Source: Pseudomonadota bacterium (GTDB taxonomy: Bacteria > Myxococcota > Myxococcia > Myxococcales > Myxococcaceae). Taken from it: a stretch of 64,000 bases of DNA. Shown here piece after piece: positions 17,072 to 26,181 of this stretch. Position numbers and translations under genes: made by a program. The stretch covers positions 56,208 through 120,207 of the forward strand of contig JAFAAN010000139.1 in assembly GCA_023426545.1 (NCBI GenBank). The letters run 5' to 3'. Position 1 is the stretch's first letter; each line of letters begins with the position of its first letter. The notes beneath the pieces were generated by a model. That model saw nothing but the letters and a program-made list of their open reading frames with translations. It was not told the origin of the DNA and ran no database searches.

Positions 17072-17823
17072 CCCGGGCCTGGGCGCTGGCCGCTCCGCTG
17101 CTGCTCTCCGCATGCGACGCGCCCCCGCCCCTGCCCGCCCCGGAAATCCTCTCCGTCAGCCCCAACTACGCGCCGCTGCCGGACGTGGAGCCCGTGCTCG
17201 TCCACGTCTCGCTCGACGCCGTGCTTCCCATCCGCGTGGACTATGGCCGCCAGGAGGCCCGCACCGCGCCCTTGCACGTCTGGATTGGCGGCGAGCCAGC
17301 GCACGTCCACCAGTACGCCCTGGACGGCACGCTGGACGTCGCCGTGCCAGCGGGGCTCACCACGGGGAGTCATGACCTCCGGGTGGCGCTGGCGGATGGG
17401 CGCGAGTCGGTGCGGCCCGGAGCGCTCACCCTCGTCACCGCCGCTCCCGGCGGCTGGCCTGACGCAGGGCCCACGCCGTGCGAGCTGCGAGACTGCCCCT
17501 CGGGGGACGCTGGCACCGAGCGCCCCATGCAGCGCGGCGACGTCACCGGCTTCGTCCTGGAGCCCCTGGAGGACCAGCGCCGGGGTGAGCCGTTCCTCGT
17601 GGTCATCCGCGCCGAAGGCCCCCAGGCCGCGCGCTTCAGCGACACCGTGTCGCTGACCGTCAACAAGAAGAACGGCACCGTGAGCCCCAACACCCTGGGG
17701 CCCTTCGACGCCGGTGTCCACACGCAGCACGTCACCGTGACGGCGCATGGCGGCAACATCAAGCTCACGGTGACGGACGCCTTCGGCGCGCAGGGCACGT
17801 CCAATGGCTTCAAGGTGAAGTGA
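17068..17823 (+). CDS. lipoprotein with IPT/TIG-like domain
   Basis: 251 residues. The signal peptide ends LLLSAC, a clear lipobox. PEILSVSPNYAPLPD followed by HVWIGGEPAHVHQY and SHDLRVALADG reads like an IPT/TIG immunoglobulin-like domain. A Cys-containing linker (CELRDCPSGD) and a second beta domain follow (VSLTVNKKNGTVSPN). The start is a GTG overlapping the upstream stop (GTGA). The 3' end overlaps the end of the convergent pseudouridine synthase gene by 14 nt. The role is unknown; its coupling with the barrel-like protein suggests an envelope complex. Confidence 0.78.
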   Translation: MTRAWALAAPLLLSACDAPPPLPAPEILSVSPNYAPLPDVEPVLVHVSLDAVLPIRVDYGRQEARTAPLHVWIGGEPAHVHQYALDGTLDVAVPAGLTTGSHDLRVALADGRESVRPGALTLVTAAPGGWPDAGPTPCELRDCPSGDAGTERPMQRGDVTGFVLEPLEDQRRGEPFLVVIRAEGPQAARFSDTVSLTVNKKNGTVSPNTLGPFDAGVHTQHVTVTAHGGNIKLTVTDAFGAQGTSNGFKVK

Positions 17824-18514
17824 CGGCGCCGCGAAGCAGCTCGCGGGCCCGGGACATGTCCTGGGGCAGCGGAGACTCCACTGCGCGAGCCTCCACTCCC
17901 GGGAGCGCCGGCCACTCCACGCGCGCGGCATGCAGCGGCGTCCGCGCCAGCACCACCGCGTCCCCTCCCCCGCCCAGGTCCTTCTCGGTGAGGGGCGCCT
18001 CGCGGCCATACTGGTGGTCCAACAGCAGCGGGTGCCCCAGGGACAGCAGGTGGACGCGAATCTGGTGGGTGCGGCCCGTGAGCGGCTCCGCCTCCACCAA
18101 CGACGCGCGCTCGAACGTCTCCACGGGCCGGATGCGCGTGCGCGAGGCCTTGGCGTCCGCATCCCCCGGGCGGGCCACGCGCATGCGCCCCTTGCGCGCG
18201 GCCACGAGCGGGGCATCCACGAGCCGCGGAGCCTCCACCTGGCCCTCTACCAGCGCCAGGTAGCGCTTGCGCACCTTGCCCGTCTCGAAGGCGCCGGAGA
18301 GCGCGCGGTGCACCTGCGCATCCAGCGCGAAGACGAGGGCCCCCGAAGTGTCCCGGTCCAGCCGGTGCACCACGAAGACCTTCTGGCGCCGCTGCGTCTC
18401 CAGCAATTCCCGGAGCGAGGGCCCGCCCTCGCGCCCGGGGATGACGAGCATGCCGGGCGGCTTCTCCACCACGAGCACGCCCCCGCCCTCGAAGAGGATG
18501 CGGACGTCGCTCAC
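17810..18514 (-). CDS. RluA-family pseudouridine synthase
   Basis: 234 residues. The family's catalytic motif HRLDRDTSGALVFA contains the essential aspartate. VEKPPGMLVIPG and PLTGRTHQIRVHLLSLGHPLL are also diagnostic of the RluA/RluC/TruC group. It has no S4 domain, so it is a short stand-alone form; which RNA uridine it modifies cannot be told. The start is the GTG at 18514, overlapping the stop of the M16-like gene (GTGA). It ends the long minus-strand operon and overlaps the convergent lipoprotein gene by 14 nt. Confidence 0.93.
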   Translation of the reverse strand: MSDVRILFEGGGVLVVEKPPGMLVIPGREGGPSLRELLETQRRQKVFVVHRLDRDTSGALVFALDAQVHRALSGAFETGKVRKRYLALVEGQVEAPRLVDAPLVAARKGRMRVARPGDADAKASRTRIRPVETFERASLVEAEPLTGRTHQIRVHLLSLGHPLLLDHQYGREAPLTEKDLGGGGDAVVLARTPLHAARVEWPALPGVEARAVESPLPQDMSRARELLRGAVTSP

Positions 18515-19944
18515 TCGTACTCCGACGCCGGCACCACGGTGATGGGGCCCAGGCCCTTGAGCAGCTTCTTCACCGCCGTGGCCTTGCCCAGCACCACCAC
18601 GGAGGGCGGCTGCGCGAAGCAGTACTTCTTCGCCGCCGCCGCCACCTCCTTCGGCGTCACCGCGCGCAGCCGGTCCCGGAACTTCTCCACCCAGTCGTCG
18701 CCCAGCCCGTGCAGGCGGGCCTCGGCGATGCTGCCGGCAATGGACTCGTTCGTCTCGGTGCGCAGCGGGTAGAGGCCGGCCAGGTAGGCCTGCGCGTCCG
18801 CCAGCTCCCGGGGCTTGAGCCCCTTCTCGCGGACGCCGGCAATCTCCGCCAGCGCCACGTCGATGATTTCCCGCGTGGACGCCGTCTTGGTGAAGGTGGA
18901 CAGCGCGAACACGCCGCCCACGTTCATCGAGTCGAACCACGAGCTGACGCCGTAGGTGAGGCCGCGGTTGACGCGGATCTCGTTCATCAGCCGCGACGTG
19001 AAGCCTCCGCCCAGGGCAATATTCATCGCCGTCGCGGGGAAGTAGTCCTCGTGGCCCATGCGCATGCCGGGACCCCCCAGGCGCACCTGGGACTGCGTCT
19101 GGTCCGGCTTGTCCACGAGGATGACCCGCCCTGCCTGGGCGATGCGTCCCGGCGCGGGGATGAGCAGCGGCGCGTCCGGGCCGCCCGTCCAGCCCGCGAA
19201 GGCCTCTTCCGCCGCGGCGGCCACACGGTCCGGCGCCACCGCGCCCACGACGACGAGCATGGCCACCTTGGGTCCGAAGCGCTCCGCATGGAAGCGGACC
19301 GCGTCCTCCCGCGTGAAGGTCCTCACGCTCTTCGAGGAGCCCCCCACGTCGTGGCCATACGGATGGTCCCCCCACAGCGCGCGGACCAGCGCCCGGTCCG
19401 CGATGATGGAGGGGTCGTCCAGGTCGTTCGCGAAGTGCGCCAGCTCGCGCTCGCGCGCGTCGTCCACCTCGGACTGCGGGAAGATGGGCTCGCGAACCAG
19501 CTGCCCCAGCACGTTGAGCATCGGCCCGAAGTGCTCGGCCGGCGTGGTGAGGGCCAGCGACACCGCGTCCTCACTCACGCCCACGCCCAGGCTCGCGCCG
19601 ACGAACTCGACGGCCTCGTCGATGGCCTGCGCGTTCAGGTCGCGGGTGCCCCGGCGCAGCAGCCGGGCGGTGAAGTCCGCCAGGCCCTGCTTGCCTTCAG
19701 GGTCGGTGGCGCTGCCCGCGCGAATCACCAGCCGCACGGACACCAGGGGCAGCGGTCCACGCTCGGCGGCGATGACCTTCAGGCCGCTGGCGGTAGTGCT
19801 CTCATGCAACGAGGGAAGCGTCAGCGCGCTGGAGCGCGCGCGAGGCGCCGCCTTCTTCCGGGCGGCTGGGGTCGGCGCCGGGCGGACGGCGCGCTTCGCG
19901 GTCCGGGCGGAGGTCTTCTGGGTGGAGCTCTTGCGAGAGGCCAT
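18511..19944 (-). CDS. M16-family protein lacking the zinc site (non-catalytic partner)
   Basis: 477 residues. After a basic Ala/Lys-rich tail of about 40 residues the M16 fold begins (LKVIAAERGPLPLVSVRLVI). Where active members have HxxEH this one reads GLADFTARLL, so zinc binding is lost. The C-terminal half keeps the R/Y element (NEIRVNRGLTYGVSS) that active M16 pairs use in substrate binding. It is encoded 31 nt after the HxxEH-bearing M16 gene, the usual arrangement of heterodimeric M16B peptidases, so the two probably form one enzyme. Confidence 0.9.
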   Translation of the reverse strand: MASRKSSTQKTSARTAKRAVRPAPTPAARKKAAPRARSSALTLPSLHESTTASGLKVIAAERGPLPLVSVRLVIRAGSATDPEGKQGLADFTARLLRRGTRDLNAQAIDEAVEFVGASLGVGVSEDAVSLALTTPAEHFGPMLNVLGQLVREPIFPQSEVDDARERELAHFANDLDDPSIIADRALVRALWGDHPYGHDVGGSSKSVRTFTREDAVRFHAERFGPKVAMLVVVGAVAPDRVAAAAEEAFAGWTGGPDAPLLIPAPGRIAQAGRVILVDKPDQTQSQVRLGGPGMRMGHEDYFPATAMNIALGGGFTSRLMNEIRVNRGLTYGVSSWFDSMNVGGVFALSTFTKTASTREIIDVALAEIAGVREKGLKPRELADAQAYLAGLYPLRTETNESIAGSIAEARLHGLGDDWVEKFRDRLRAVTPKEVAAAAKKYCFAQPPSVVVLGKATAVKKLLKGLGPITVVPASEYE

Positions 19945-19975
19945 GACGAGGGGGCTTTCCTTTTTCAGTCCGGGC

Positions 19976-21289
19976 TCAGGCTTCGGTGGCCGCGGGGACC
20001 AGCGTCACCACGGAGCGGCCCTCGGGCGCGAAGTACTTCGCGGCCACGGCCTTCACCCGGTCGTTCGTGATGGAGGTGTAGGCGGCGGGGAGCGTGAGCA
20101 CGCGGCGCCAGTCACCGAGCAGCGCCTCGTAGTGGCCCAGGGCGTGGGCCCGGCCGCTGTTGGTCGCCAGCTCCCGCATGTGGTCGGAGCGCAGGTTGTT
20201 CTGCGCCTTCTGTAGCTCGCGCTCGGTGATGCCCTCGCGCGCCACCTTCTCCAACTCGGCGTACAGCGCGGCCTCCACCTTCTTCGGGTCCGAGTCCGGC
20301 TTCAGCGCCAGGTAGAAGAGGATGGTGCCCGGGTCGATGCGCCAGCTCCAGTCGAGCATCAGCGACACCGCCAGCTTCTGCTCGTAGACCAGCGAGCGCA
20401 CCAGCCGGCTCCCCTCCCCCTTCGTGAGCACGTACTGGATGACGTCCAGCACGAGGGTGTCCTCGTCGCGCGCGGAGGGCCCACGGTAGCCCAGCATCAG
20501 CGCGGGGGACTGCGCGGGGTGGTGGACCTCGGCGCGGCGCTCGCCCTTCTGGTCGGGCTCGGCGTTGAGCACCGGCGCGGGCGCGGGGCCCCGGGGGATG
20601 TTCCCGTAGTACTTGCGCACCAGCGCCAGCGTCTTCTTCGGGTCGATGTCCCCCACGATGTAGAGCACCGCGTTGTTGGGGGCGTAGTAGGTGCGGAAGT
20701 ATTCCTGGCAGTCCTCGCGGCCGATGGCCTCGATGTCCGCCATCCAGCCGATGACGGGCCAGCGGTACGGATGCGCCTTGTAGACGAGCGTGCCCAGCTC
20801 CTCGTCCATCATGCCGAAGATGTCGTTGTCCACGCGGACGCGGCGCTCTTCCTTCACCACCTCGCGCTCGCTGGTGAGCGTCGCCTGGGAGATGCGCAGC
20901 GAGCGCATCCGATCCGACTCCAGGTCGAGCACCGTCTCCAGCGCGTCGGCGGAGAAGTCGTCGTAGTAGACCGTCAAGTCATTGGACGTATACGCGTTGG
21001 AGCGGCCGCCGTTGGACTCCAGCGTCTTGTCGAACATCTTGGGGCCGTACTTCTTCGCCCCGTTGAACATCATGTGCTCGAACAGGTGGCTGATGCCGGT
21101 GATGCCGGGCCGCTCGTTGCGGCTGCCCACCTGGAACACGGTGTAGAGGCTGACGACGGGGGCCTGATGGTTGGCCAGGAGCCGCACCTGGAGGCCGTTG
21201 GGAAGGGTTGCCTCGTGGACGTCGAACAGGGACGCGAGGGCCGGATCCACCCCACGCGCGGATACTTTGCTCGGAGAAGCCTTGGGCAT
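19976..21289 (-). CDS. M16-family zinc metallopeptidase (catalytic subunit)
   Basis: 437 residues. The inverted zinc motif HLFEH is at residues 68-72, with a downstream glutamate in SEREVVKEERR as the third ligand region. Residues NGLQVRLLANHQAPVVSLYTVFQVGSRNE are typical M16B strand 1-2. There is no signal peptide, so it probably acts in the cytoplasm, unless exported by an unseen route. It is followed at 31 nt by the non-catalytic paralogue and preceded at 26 nt by a response regulator gene. Confidence 0.93.
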   Translation of the reverse strand: MPKASPSKVSARGVDPALASLFDVHEATLPNGLQVRLLANHQAPVVSLYTVFQVGSRNERPGITGISHLFEHMMFNGAKKYGPKMFDKTLESNGGRSNAYTSNDLTVYYDDFSADALETVLDLESDRMRSLRISQATLTSEREVVKEERRVRVDNDIFGMMDEELGTLVYKAHPYRWPVIGWMADIEAIGREDCQEYFRTYYAPNNAVLYIVGDIDPKKTLALVRKYYGNIPRGPAPAPVLNAEPDQKGERRAEVHHPAQSPALMLGYRGPSARDEDTLVLDVIQYVLTKGEGSRLVRSLVYEQKLAVSLMLDWSWRIDPGTILFYLALKPDSDPKKVEAALYAELEKVAREGITERELQKAQNNLRSDHMRELATNSGRAHALGHYEALLGDWRRVLTLPAAYTSITNDRVKAVAAKYFAPEGRSVVTLVPAATEA

Positions 21290-21315
21290 AGGCCCCGACC
21301 CTACCCAGAGCGCGG

Positions 21316-21981
21316 CTATAGATCCACGACGCCCGCGCGCAGGGCCATCACCACCGCTTCCACGTGAGAATTGACGCCCATCTTCCGGTAGATATGCGAC
21401 AGGTGCGTGCGCACCGTCCGGCGCTCCAGCGTCATCACCTGCCCCACCTCGGCGTTGGACAGGCCCTTGGCCACGTAGCGGAGCACGTCGAACTCCACCG
21501 GCGTGAGCGACCAGGGGTTCTCCGGCTTCTTCTCCTCCTGCGCGAACTTCGCCTGGACGGACTGGAAGTAGTTCCAGAAGCGCTTGGCGATGATGGGCTC
21601 CAGCACCGTGCCGCCCTCCATCACCTCCTGGATGCTGGAGCGGATCTTCTCCGGGCCCACCCGCTTCACCAGGTAGCCGGACGCCCCGGCCTGGATGGCC
21701 TCGTACACCTTCGTCTCGTCATCGAAGGACGTGAGGATGAGGATCTCCACCTCGGGCGCGCGGCGCTTCACCCGCTGCGTCACCTGGATGCCGTTGATGC
21801 CCGGCAGCTCCAGGTCCAGCAGGACGAGCTGCGGGCGGAGCTGGACGATGTCCTCCACCGCGGCCTCCCCTTCCTGGGAGGTGCCCACCACCTCCAGCTC
21901 GGGAAAGGTGGCCAGGACCTTCACCAGGTTCTTGAGGAGCTGGGGCTGATCCTCGACGACGAAGATGCGGGTCGGGTCCAT
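21316..21981 (-). CDS. NarL/FixJ-type response regulator
   Basis: 221 residues. The receiver domain has the acidic pocket VVEDQ, the phosphoacceptor in LVLLDLELPGING, the Thr/Ser in LILTSFDDE and the lysine in GYLVKRV. The C-terminal LuxR-type helix-turn-helix is LTPVEFDVLRYVAKGLSNAEVGQVM ... RTVRTHLSHIYRKMGV. The ATG at 21981 is preferred over a GTG at 21987 because GAGG lies 8 nt before the ATG. It follows the PEGA pseudokinase gene by 2 nt. No histidine kinase gene is adjacent, so its partner is encoded elsewhere. Confidence 0.93.
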   Translation of the reverse strand: MDPTRIFVVEDQPQLLKNLVKVLATFPELEVVGTSQEGEAAVEDIVQLRPQLVLLDLELPGINGIQVTQRVKRRAPEVEILILTSFDDETKVYEAIQAGASGYLVKRVGPEKIRSSIQEVMEGGTVLEPIIAKRFWNYFQSVQAKFAQEEKKPENPWSLTPVEFDVLRYVAKGLSNAEVGQVMTLERRTVRTHLSHIYRKMGVNSHVEAVVMALRAGVVDL

Positions 21982-21983
21982 GG

Positions 21984-24062
21984 TCACCGCCTCGGAGACA
22001 AGAACGAGTCCACCAGCACCTTCTGGTGCTGGCCGCGCTTCAGGCGCAAGTCCAGCTCCTTCGGCTCACCGGTGGCGACGGACACCAGCTTGATGCGCCG
22101 GGTGCCCGCCTTGAGTGGATATCGGTTGAGGGGCGTTCGACGGCTCAGCCGCGCGCCGTCGATGTAGACGATCGCCGGCACGTTGGTGGTGATGGTGACG
22201 TAGGCGCGCTGCGACTTCGGCGGGGCCCTCGGCTCGGAGGGCTCCTCCACTTCCTCCTGCACCCGCGGCGCGGGAGTGGGAGTAGGAGCCGGCTGCGCAG
22301 CGGGCGGCGGCACGATGGGCATGGGCGGCGGAGGCCCCACGGGCGCCGCCGCCTCGAGGGCCTGGGAGTCCGCGGCCTCGGGCTCCGGCGTGTCGTCACC
22401 TCCGAACTTCCACGCGGCCACCAGGAAGGTGACGAGCCCCACCGCGGCGATGGCCCCCGCGATGCTCATGATGCGGCCATAGCGGTTCTCCGCCACGTAG
22501 AGCCGCCGCTCCGCGCTGTTCAGCCGCCGCTGCACGTCGGACGGCGTGGGCAACGCCGGATCGGACGGCGGCATCGCGATGTCGTCCCGCTCGCGGGCGG
22601 GCTCGGGCTTCATCGCGGCGGGGATGCTGTCCGGAATCGTCTTGGGCCCCCGCGCCTCGAGCTGGGGCCGCCGGGGGCGGGGGGCGCGACGCCCGGGCAT
22701 GGACACGGAGACCGAGCCCTCGTCGTCCTCGGAAGGCTCCGGCGACGAGAAGTCCTCCACCACCTTCAGGCGTGGGTTGCGGCCGATGCGCGTGTGGCCG
22801 CTCCCCCCGCCCTGCTGGCGGCGGGGCTTCGGCGGCGCGGCCCCGGGCGGCGCCTCCCAGCCCTGCTCCAGGGGACCCGCGGTGTTGGTACCGGTGTCCT
22901 CCGGCTCCGGGAGCATCGCCGCCGCGGCACGCGCTGGCGACCGCACGCGCGTGGCCGCGTCATCCACGTCCGGTGCGTAGTCCTCCGGCCGGTAGTCCTC
23001 GAACATGGGCTCCGAGGCCTCCTGCGTCTTCGCGCTGGCCTCGTCCTCCTCGGTGAGCGCGCGGCTGTAGGGCGCGCGCTGCACCACGGACCGCTCGAGC
23101 TCCTCGGCGCGCAGGTCGTCCATCTCCGCGCCGGAGATGGGCTCCAGGGAGAAGGGCTCCTTGAAGGGCGGCGGCCCCCCGCTGACGACGCTCATCTCGT
23201 TGGGGAACAGCTCGCTCACGAAGCGGCGCACGTCCTCCGCGGTGGGCATGCCGCCGCTGGCGGAGAGGTGGTTGCGCAGCGACGCGGCGAACTCCCCGCA
23301 GGAACGGAAGCGCCGCTGCGGCGTGGGCTCGAGGGCGCGGAGGATGATGGGGTCCAGCCGCGCGTTGATGCGGCGATCCAGCCGACTGGGCGGAGGCAGC
23401 GCCTCGCTGCGCCGCGTGGAGACGCCGCTACCGGAGGACACCACCGGCTCGCGCAGGGTGAGCAGCTCGTACGCGATGGCCCCCAGCGAGTAGACATCCG
23501 ACTGCGCGGAGTGCGCGTCGCCGCGGGTGAGCTCGGGCGCACGGTAGGTCCCGCGGCCCCGGTGGCCAAAGGACTTGCGCAGCTGGGGCACGGCCATCAG
23601 GGCCCGCAGCGCGCCGAAGTCGCACACGGCGGGCAGCCCCTCGCGGGACAGCACCACGTTGCCCGGGGTGATGGCACCGTGCACCACCCCCGCCTCGTGG
23701 GCCTGGTGAATGGCCTCCAGGAGCTGGACGACGACGTAGAGCGCCACCGTGGGTGGCAACACCACGTCCTTGGAGTGAAGGCGCTGGAACGCCGTCCCCA
23801 GCGTGAAGCCGTCCAGGTCCTCGCGCACCACCGCGAGCCGCTGGCGGACGACGCCCAGGTCCACCACGTGGAGGATGCCCGGGTGGCGCACCGGCTGGAG
23901 CAGCCGCGTCGTCTCCGCGAGGTCGTGGGCGTAGGCCGGGTCCGACGTCCTCGGATGGAACAGCTTCACCACCACCGGGACACCGGGCAGCTCGAGTCCC
24001 TGGTACAGCTCCGCCAGCTCTCCGCCTTCGATCTTCCCCGTCAGCCGGTAGGTGGCGCTCAT
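21984..24062 (-). CDS. membrane-anchored Ser/Thr pseudokinase with PEGA domain
   Basis: 692 residues. The N-terminal domain is an Hanks-type kinase fold: the ATP lysine K33 (VVVKLF), DFG at 148-150 (VCDFGAL) and the APE region TYRAPELTRGD are present. The catalytic loop reads VVHGAITPGNVVL, so the HRD motif is lost and the catalytic aspartate is replaced; activity is doubtful. A long disordered Pro/Arg/Glu-rich region follows, then a membrane segment (SIAGAIAAVGLVTFLVAAW) and a C-terminal PEGA domain (YVTITTNVPAIVYIDG ... RRIKLVSV). It probably relays an extracytoplasmic signal to the regulator encoded next by binding, not phosphorylation. Confidence 0.88.
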   Translation of the reverse strand: MSATYRLTGKIEGGELAELYQGLELPGVPVVVKLFHPRTSDPAYAHDLAETTRLLQPVRHPGILHVVDLGVVRQRLAVVREDLDGFTLGTAFQRLHSKDVVLPPTVALYVVVQLLEAIHQAHEAGVVHGAITPGNVVLSREGLPAVCDFGALRALMAVPQLRKSFGHRGRGTYRAPELTRGDAHSAQSDVYSLGAIAYELLTLREPVVSSGSGVSTRRSEALPPPSRLDRRINARLDPIILRALEPTPQRRFRSCGEFAASLRNHLSASGGMPTAEDVRRFVSELFPNEMSVVSGGPPPFKEPFSLEPISGAEMDDLRAEELERSVVQRAPYSRALTEEDEASAKTQEASEPMFEDYRPEDYAPDVDDAATRVRSPARAAAAMLPEPEDTGTNTAGPLEQGWEAPPGAAPPKPRRQQGGGSGHTRIGRNPRLKVVEDFSSPEPSEDDEGSVSVSMPGRRAPRPRRPQLEARGPKTIPDSIPAAMKPEPARERDDIAMPPSDPALPTPSDVQRRLNSAERRLYVAENRYGRIMSIAGAIAAVGLVTFLVAAWKFGGDDTPEPEAADSQALEAAAPVGPPPPMPIVPPPAAQPAPTPTPAPRVQEEVEEPSEPRAPPKSQRAYVTITTNVPAIVYIDGARLSRRTPLNRYPLKAGTRRIKLVSVATGEPKELDLRLKRGQHQKVLVDSFLSPRR

Positions 24063-24376
24063 CGCTTCTTTCGCGCCGGACGGCGCCGCATGACGGCGGA
24101 AAAGACGAAGCCACACCACACGCACGACTCACCGCGGCGCCCACGCGGCAGCTCCAGGGTGCAGCCCGGGCAGCGAGGGCGGGCCCGGGCGGCCGGCGAG
24201 GGCTCGGCCGCACGCTGGCTGCTCCTGCGCGCGGCGGGCTCCAGCGCGGCGACCTTCAGGCGCAGCCGCGCCTCCAGGCGGCGGACCCGGTCCTCGAGCG
24301 CAGCAATCCGGGCGGACAGGCGTGCTTGAACCGCCTCGGGGGCCTCCGAGGGCTGTCGTCGGTTGGGCGAGCGCAT
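24059..24376 (-). CDS. small coiled-coil zinc-ribbon protein
   Basis: 105 residues. Residues of about 18-45 form a short coiled coil (IAALEDRVRRLEARLRL). A C-terminal ribbon has two cysteine pairs, CPGC and CVWC, 17 residues apart. Basic residues end the protein (RRRPARKKR). Its stop overlaps the pseudokinase start as ATGA, which makes it the first gene of that operon. The ATG at 24376 is preferred over 24418. It is divergent from the nucleotidase gene at 24448. No function can be assigned. Confidence 0.65.
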   Translation of the reverse strand: MRSPNRRQPSEAPEAVQARLSARIAALEDRVRRLEARLRLKVAALEPAARRSSQRAAEPSPAARARPRCPGCTLELPRGRRGESCVWCGFVFSAVMRRRPARKKR

Positions 24377-24447
24377 CGCAGACCCCGAAGCGTGCCACGG
24401 CGACTCCAAAGCCCGCAAGGAGAGAGCCGGGCGAGCCGCCGCGTGTT

Positions 24448-26157
24448 ATGTGTCCCAGTCCCTTGGCACCGTCACTTTCCCCGTTCCGTCCCATCCCGGG
24501 CGGGCCCGCGCCGGACCCGCTTCACGGGAGCTTCCGTTCTCCTCTCAACCATGCCCGCGCAGAGGAAGCCGCGCGGCGGGCCGAAGGACTGCTCACCGAC
24601 GAGGAGCTCACCCGGTTGCTCACGTCACCTCGCGAGCGCCGCGAGGTGGTGCAGCGCGCACGGGAGGTCTTCGTCAACCGCAACCTGCGCATGTCCAGTG
24701 TCGAACTGGTGGGCTTCGACATGGACTACACGCTGGCCATCTACCATATGCGCCGGTTGGAGCAGCTCTCCTTCGACATGACGCTGGCGAAGCTGGTGAG
24801 CGAGTACGGCTACCCGCCGGTGGTGGGCGGCCTGCTCTACGACCACCACTTCGTGATGCGCGGGCTCGCGGTCGACCGGGTGAACGGGAACATCCTGAAG
24901 ATGGACCGGTTCGGCCACGTGGGCCGCGCGTACCACGGGCTGCGCCCGCTGAAGCGGGAGGTGTGGCGAGAGCTGTACCGCAACAAGCGCGTGCGCCTGC
25001 GCAACCCGCAGTTCGCGTGGAACGACACGCTGTTCTCCCTGCCGGAGACCTGCCTCTTCGCGGGCATCATCGAGCTGCTGGAATCGATGGGCCAACCGGT
25101 AGACTACGGCAAGCTGTACGACGACATCCGCGAGGCCATCGACACGGTGCACCGGGACAACTCGCTCAAGCGAGAGGTGCGCAAGGACCTGGCGCGCTAC
25201 GTCTTCCAGGACCCCGAGCTGGGGCCCGCGCTGCACAAGCTGCGCTCGGGCGGCAAGAAGCTGTTCCTGCTGACGAACTCCGCGTGGGACTACACGGACG
25301 CGGTGATGAAGTACCTGCTGGACGGACAGCTCGCGGAGTATCCGAGCTGGCGGAACTACTTCGACGTGGTGGTGACGGCCGCCGGCAAGCCGGGCTTCTT
25401 CACGGACGCGCGCCCGTTCCTGGAGCTGGACGCCTCCACCGAGGAGGGCCGCGTGGTGGGCGAGGCCACGTCGCTGGAGCGCGGCAAGGTGTACTCGGGC
25501 GGCAACCTGGCGCGCTTCGAGGACCTGACCGGCTACCGGGGCGAGCACATCCTGTACGTGGGCGACCACATCTACGGCGACATCCTGAAGTCGAAGAAGT
25601 CGTCCCTGTGGCGCACCTGCATGGTGGTGCAGGAGATTGAAGACGAGATCACCTACACGGCGACGCGGCAGGAGGACATCGGCACGCTGTCGCGGGTGGA
25701 GGTGCTGCGCGAGCGCCTGGACGACGAGGTCAACCACCACAAGACGCTGCTCAACATGCTGGAGCGGCGGCTGGAGCGAGAGCAGTTGGCGCCGGACGAG
25801 CGGCTGGGCGTGGACGAGCTGCGCAAGCAGACGAAGGCGGAGCTGGACCGGATGCGCCGGGCGCTAAAGGAAGCCAGCGAGATCGCGGACACGCTGGAAG
25901 TGGACGTGGAGGAAGGCTTCAACCCGTACTGGGGGCTGCTCTTCAAGGAAGGCAACGAGAACAGCCGCTTCGGCTACCAGGTGGAGCAGTACGCCTGTCT
26001 CTACACGAGCCGGGTGTCGAACTTCCTGCACCACTCGCCCATGCAGTACTACCGCTCGCCCCGGGACAAGATGGCGCACGAGCAGGCGGGCGCGCTGTCC
26101 GCGCGACTGTCTCCCATGGGCGGAGAAGGCCCCGCGAAGGGCGCCGGGAACGAGTAG
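24448..26157 (+). CDS. HAD-superfamily 5'-nucleotidase
   Basis: About 569 residues. GFDMDYTLAIY is the HAD nucleophile box (DxDxT); FLLTNSAWDYTD is motif II and YVGDHIYGDILKSKK is motif IV. The pattern, size and the insert between them match the cytosolic purine 5'-nucleotidase-like family (HAD-IG), which hydrolyses IMP/GMP-type nucleotides in eukaryotes; bacterial substrates are less certain. A helical region of about 100 residues (RLDDEVNHHKTLLNMLERRLE) is internal. The start is uncertain; the ATG at 24448 is used because in-frame ATGs further upstream fall in the divergent gene. It ends 24 nt from the convergent methyltransferase gene. Confidence 0.9.
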   Translation: MCPSPLAPSLSPFRPIPGGPAPDPLHGSFRSPLNHARAEEAARRAEGLLTDEELTRLLTSPRERREVVQRAREVFVNRNLRMSSVELVGFDMDYTLAIYHMRRLEQLSFDMTLAKLVSEYGYPPVVGGLLYDHHFVMRGLAVDRVNGNILKMDRFGHVGRAYHGLRPLKREVWRELYRNKRVRLRNPQFAWNDTLFSLPETCLFAGIIELLESMGQPVDYGKLYDDIREAIDTVHRDNSLKREVRKDLARYVFQDPELGPALHKLRSGGKKLFLLTNSAWDYTDAVMKYLLDGQLAEYPSWRNYFDVVVTAAGKPGFFTDARPFLELDASTEEGRVVGEATSLERGKVYSGGNLARFEDLTGYRGEHILYVGDHIYGDILKSKKSSLWRTCMVVQEIEDEITYTATRQEDIGTLSRVEVLRERLDDEVNHHKTLLNMLERRLEREQLAPDERLGVDELRKQTKAELDRMRRALKEASEIADTLEVDVEEGFNPYWGLLFKEGNENSRFGYQVEQYACLYTSRVSNFLHHSPMQYYRSPRDKMAHEQAGALSARLSPMGGEGPAKGAGNE

Positions 26158-26181
26158 CCTCGGGCCGCGTCGCCCCTGCCT

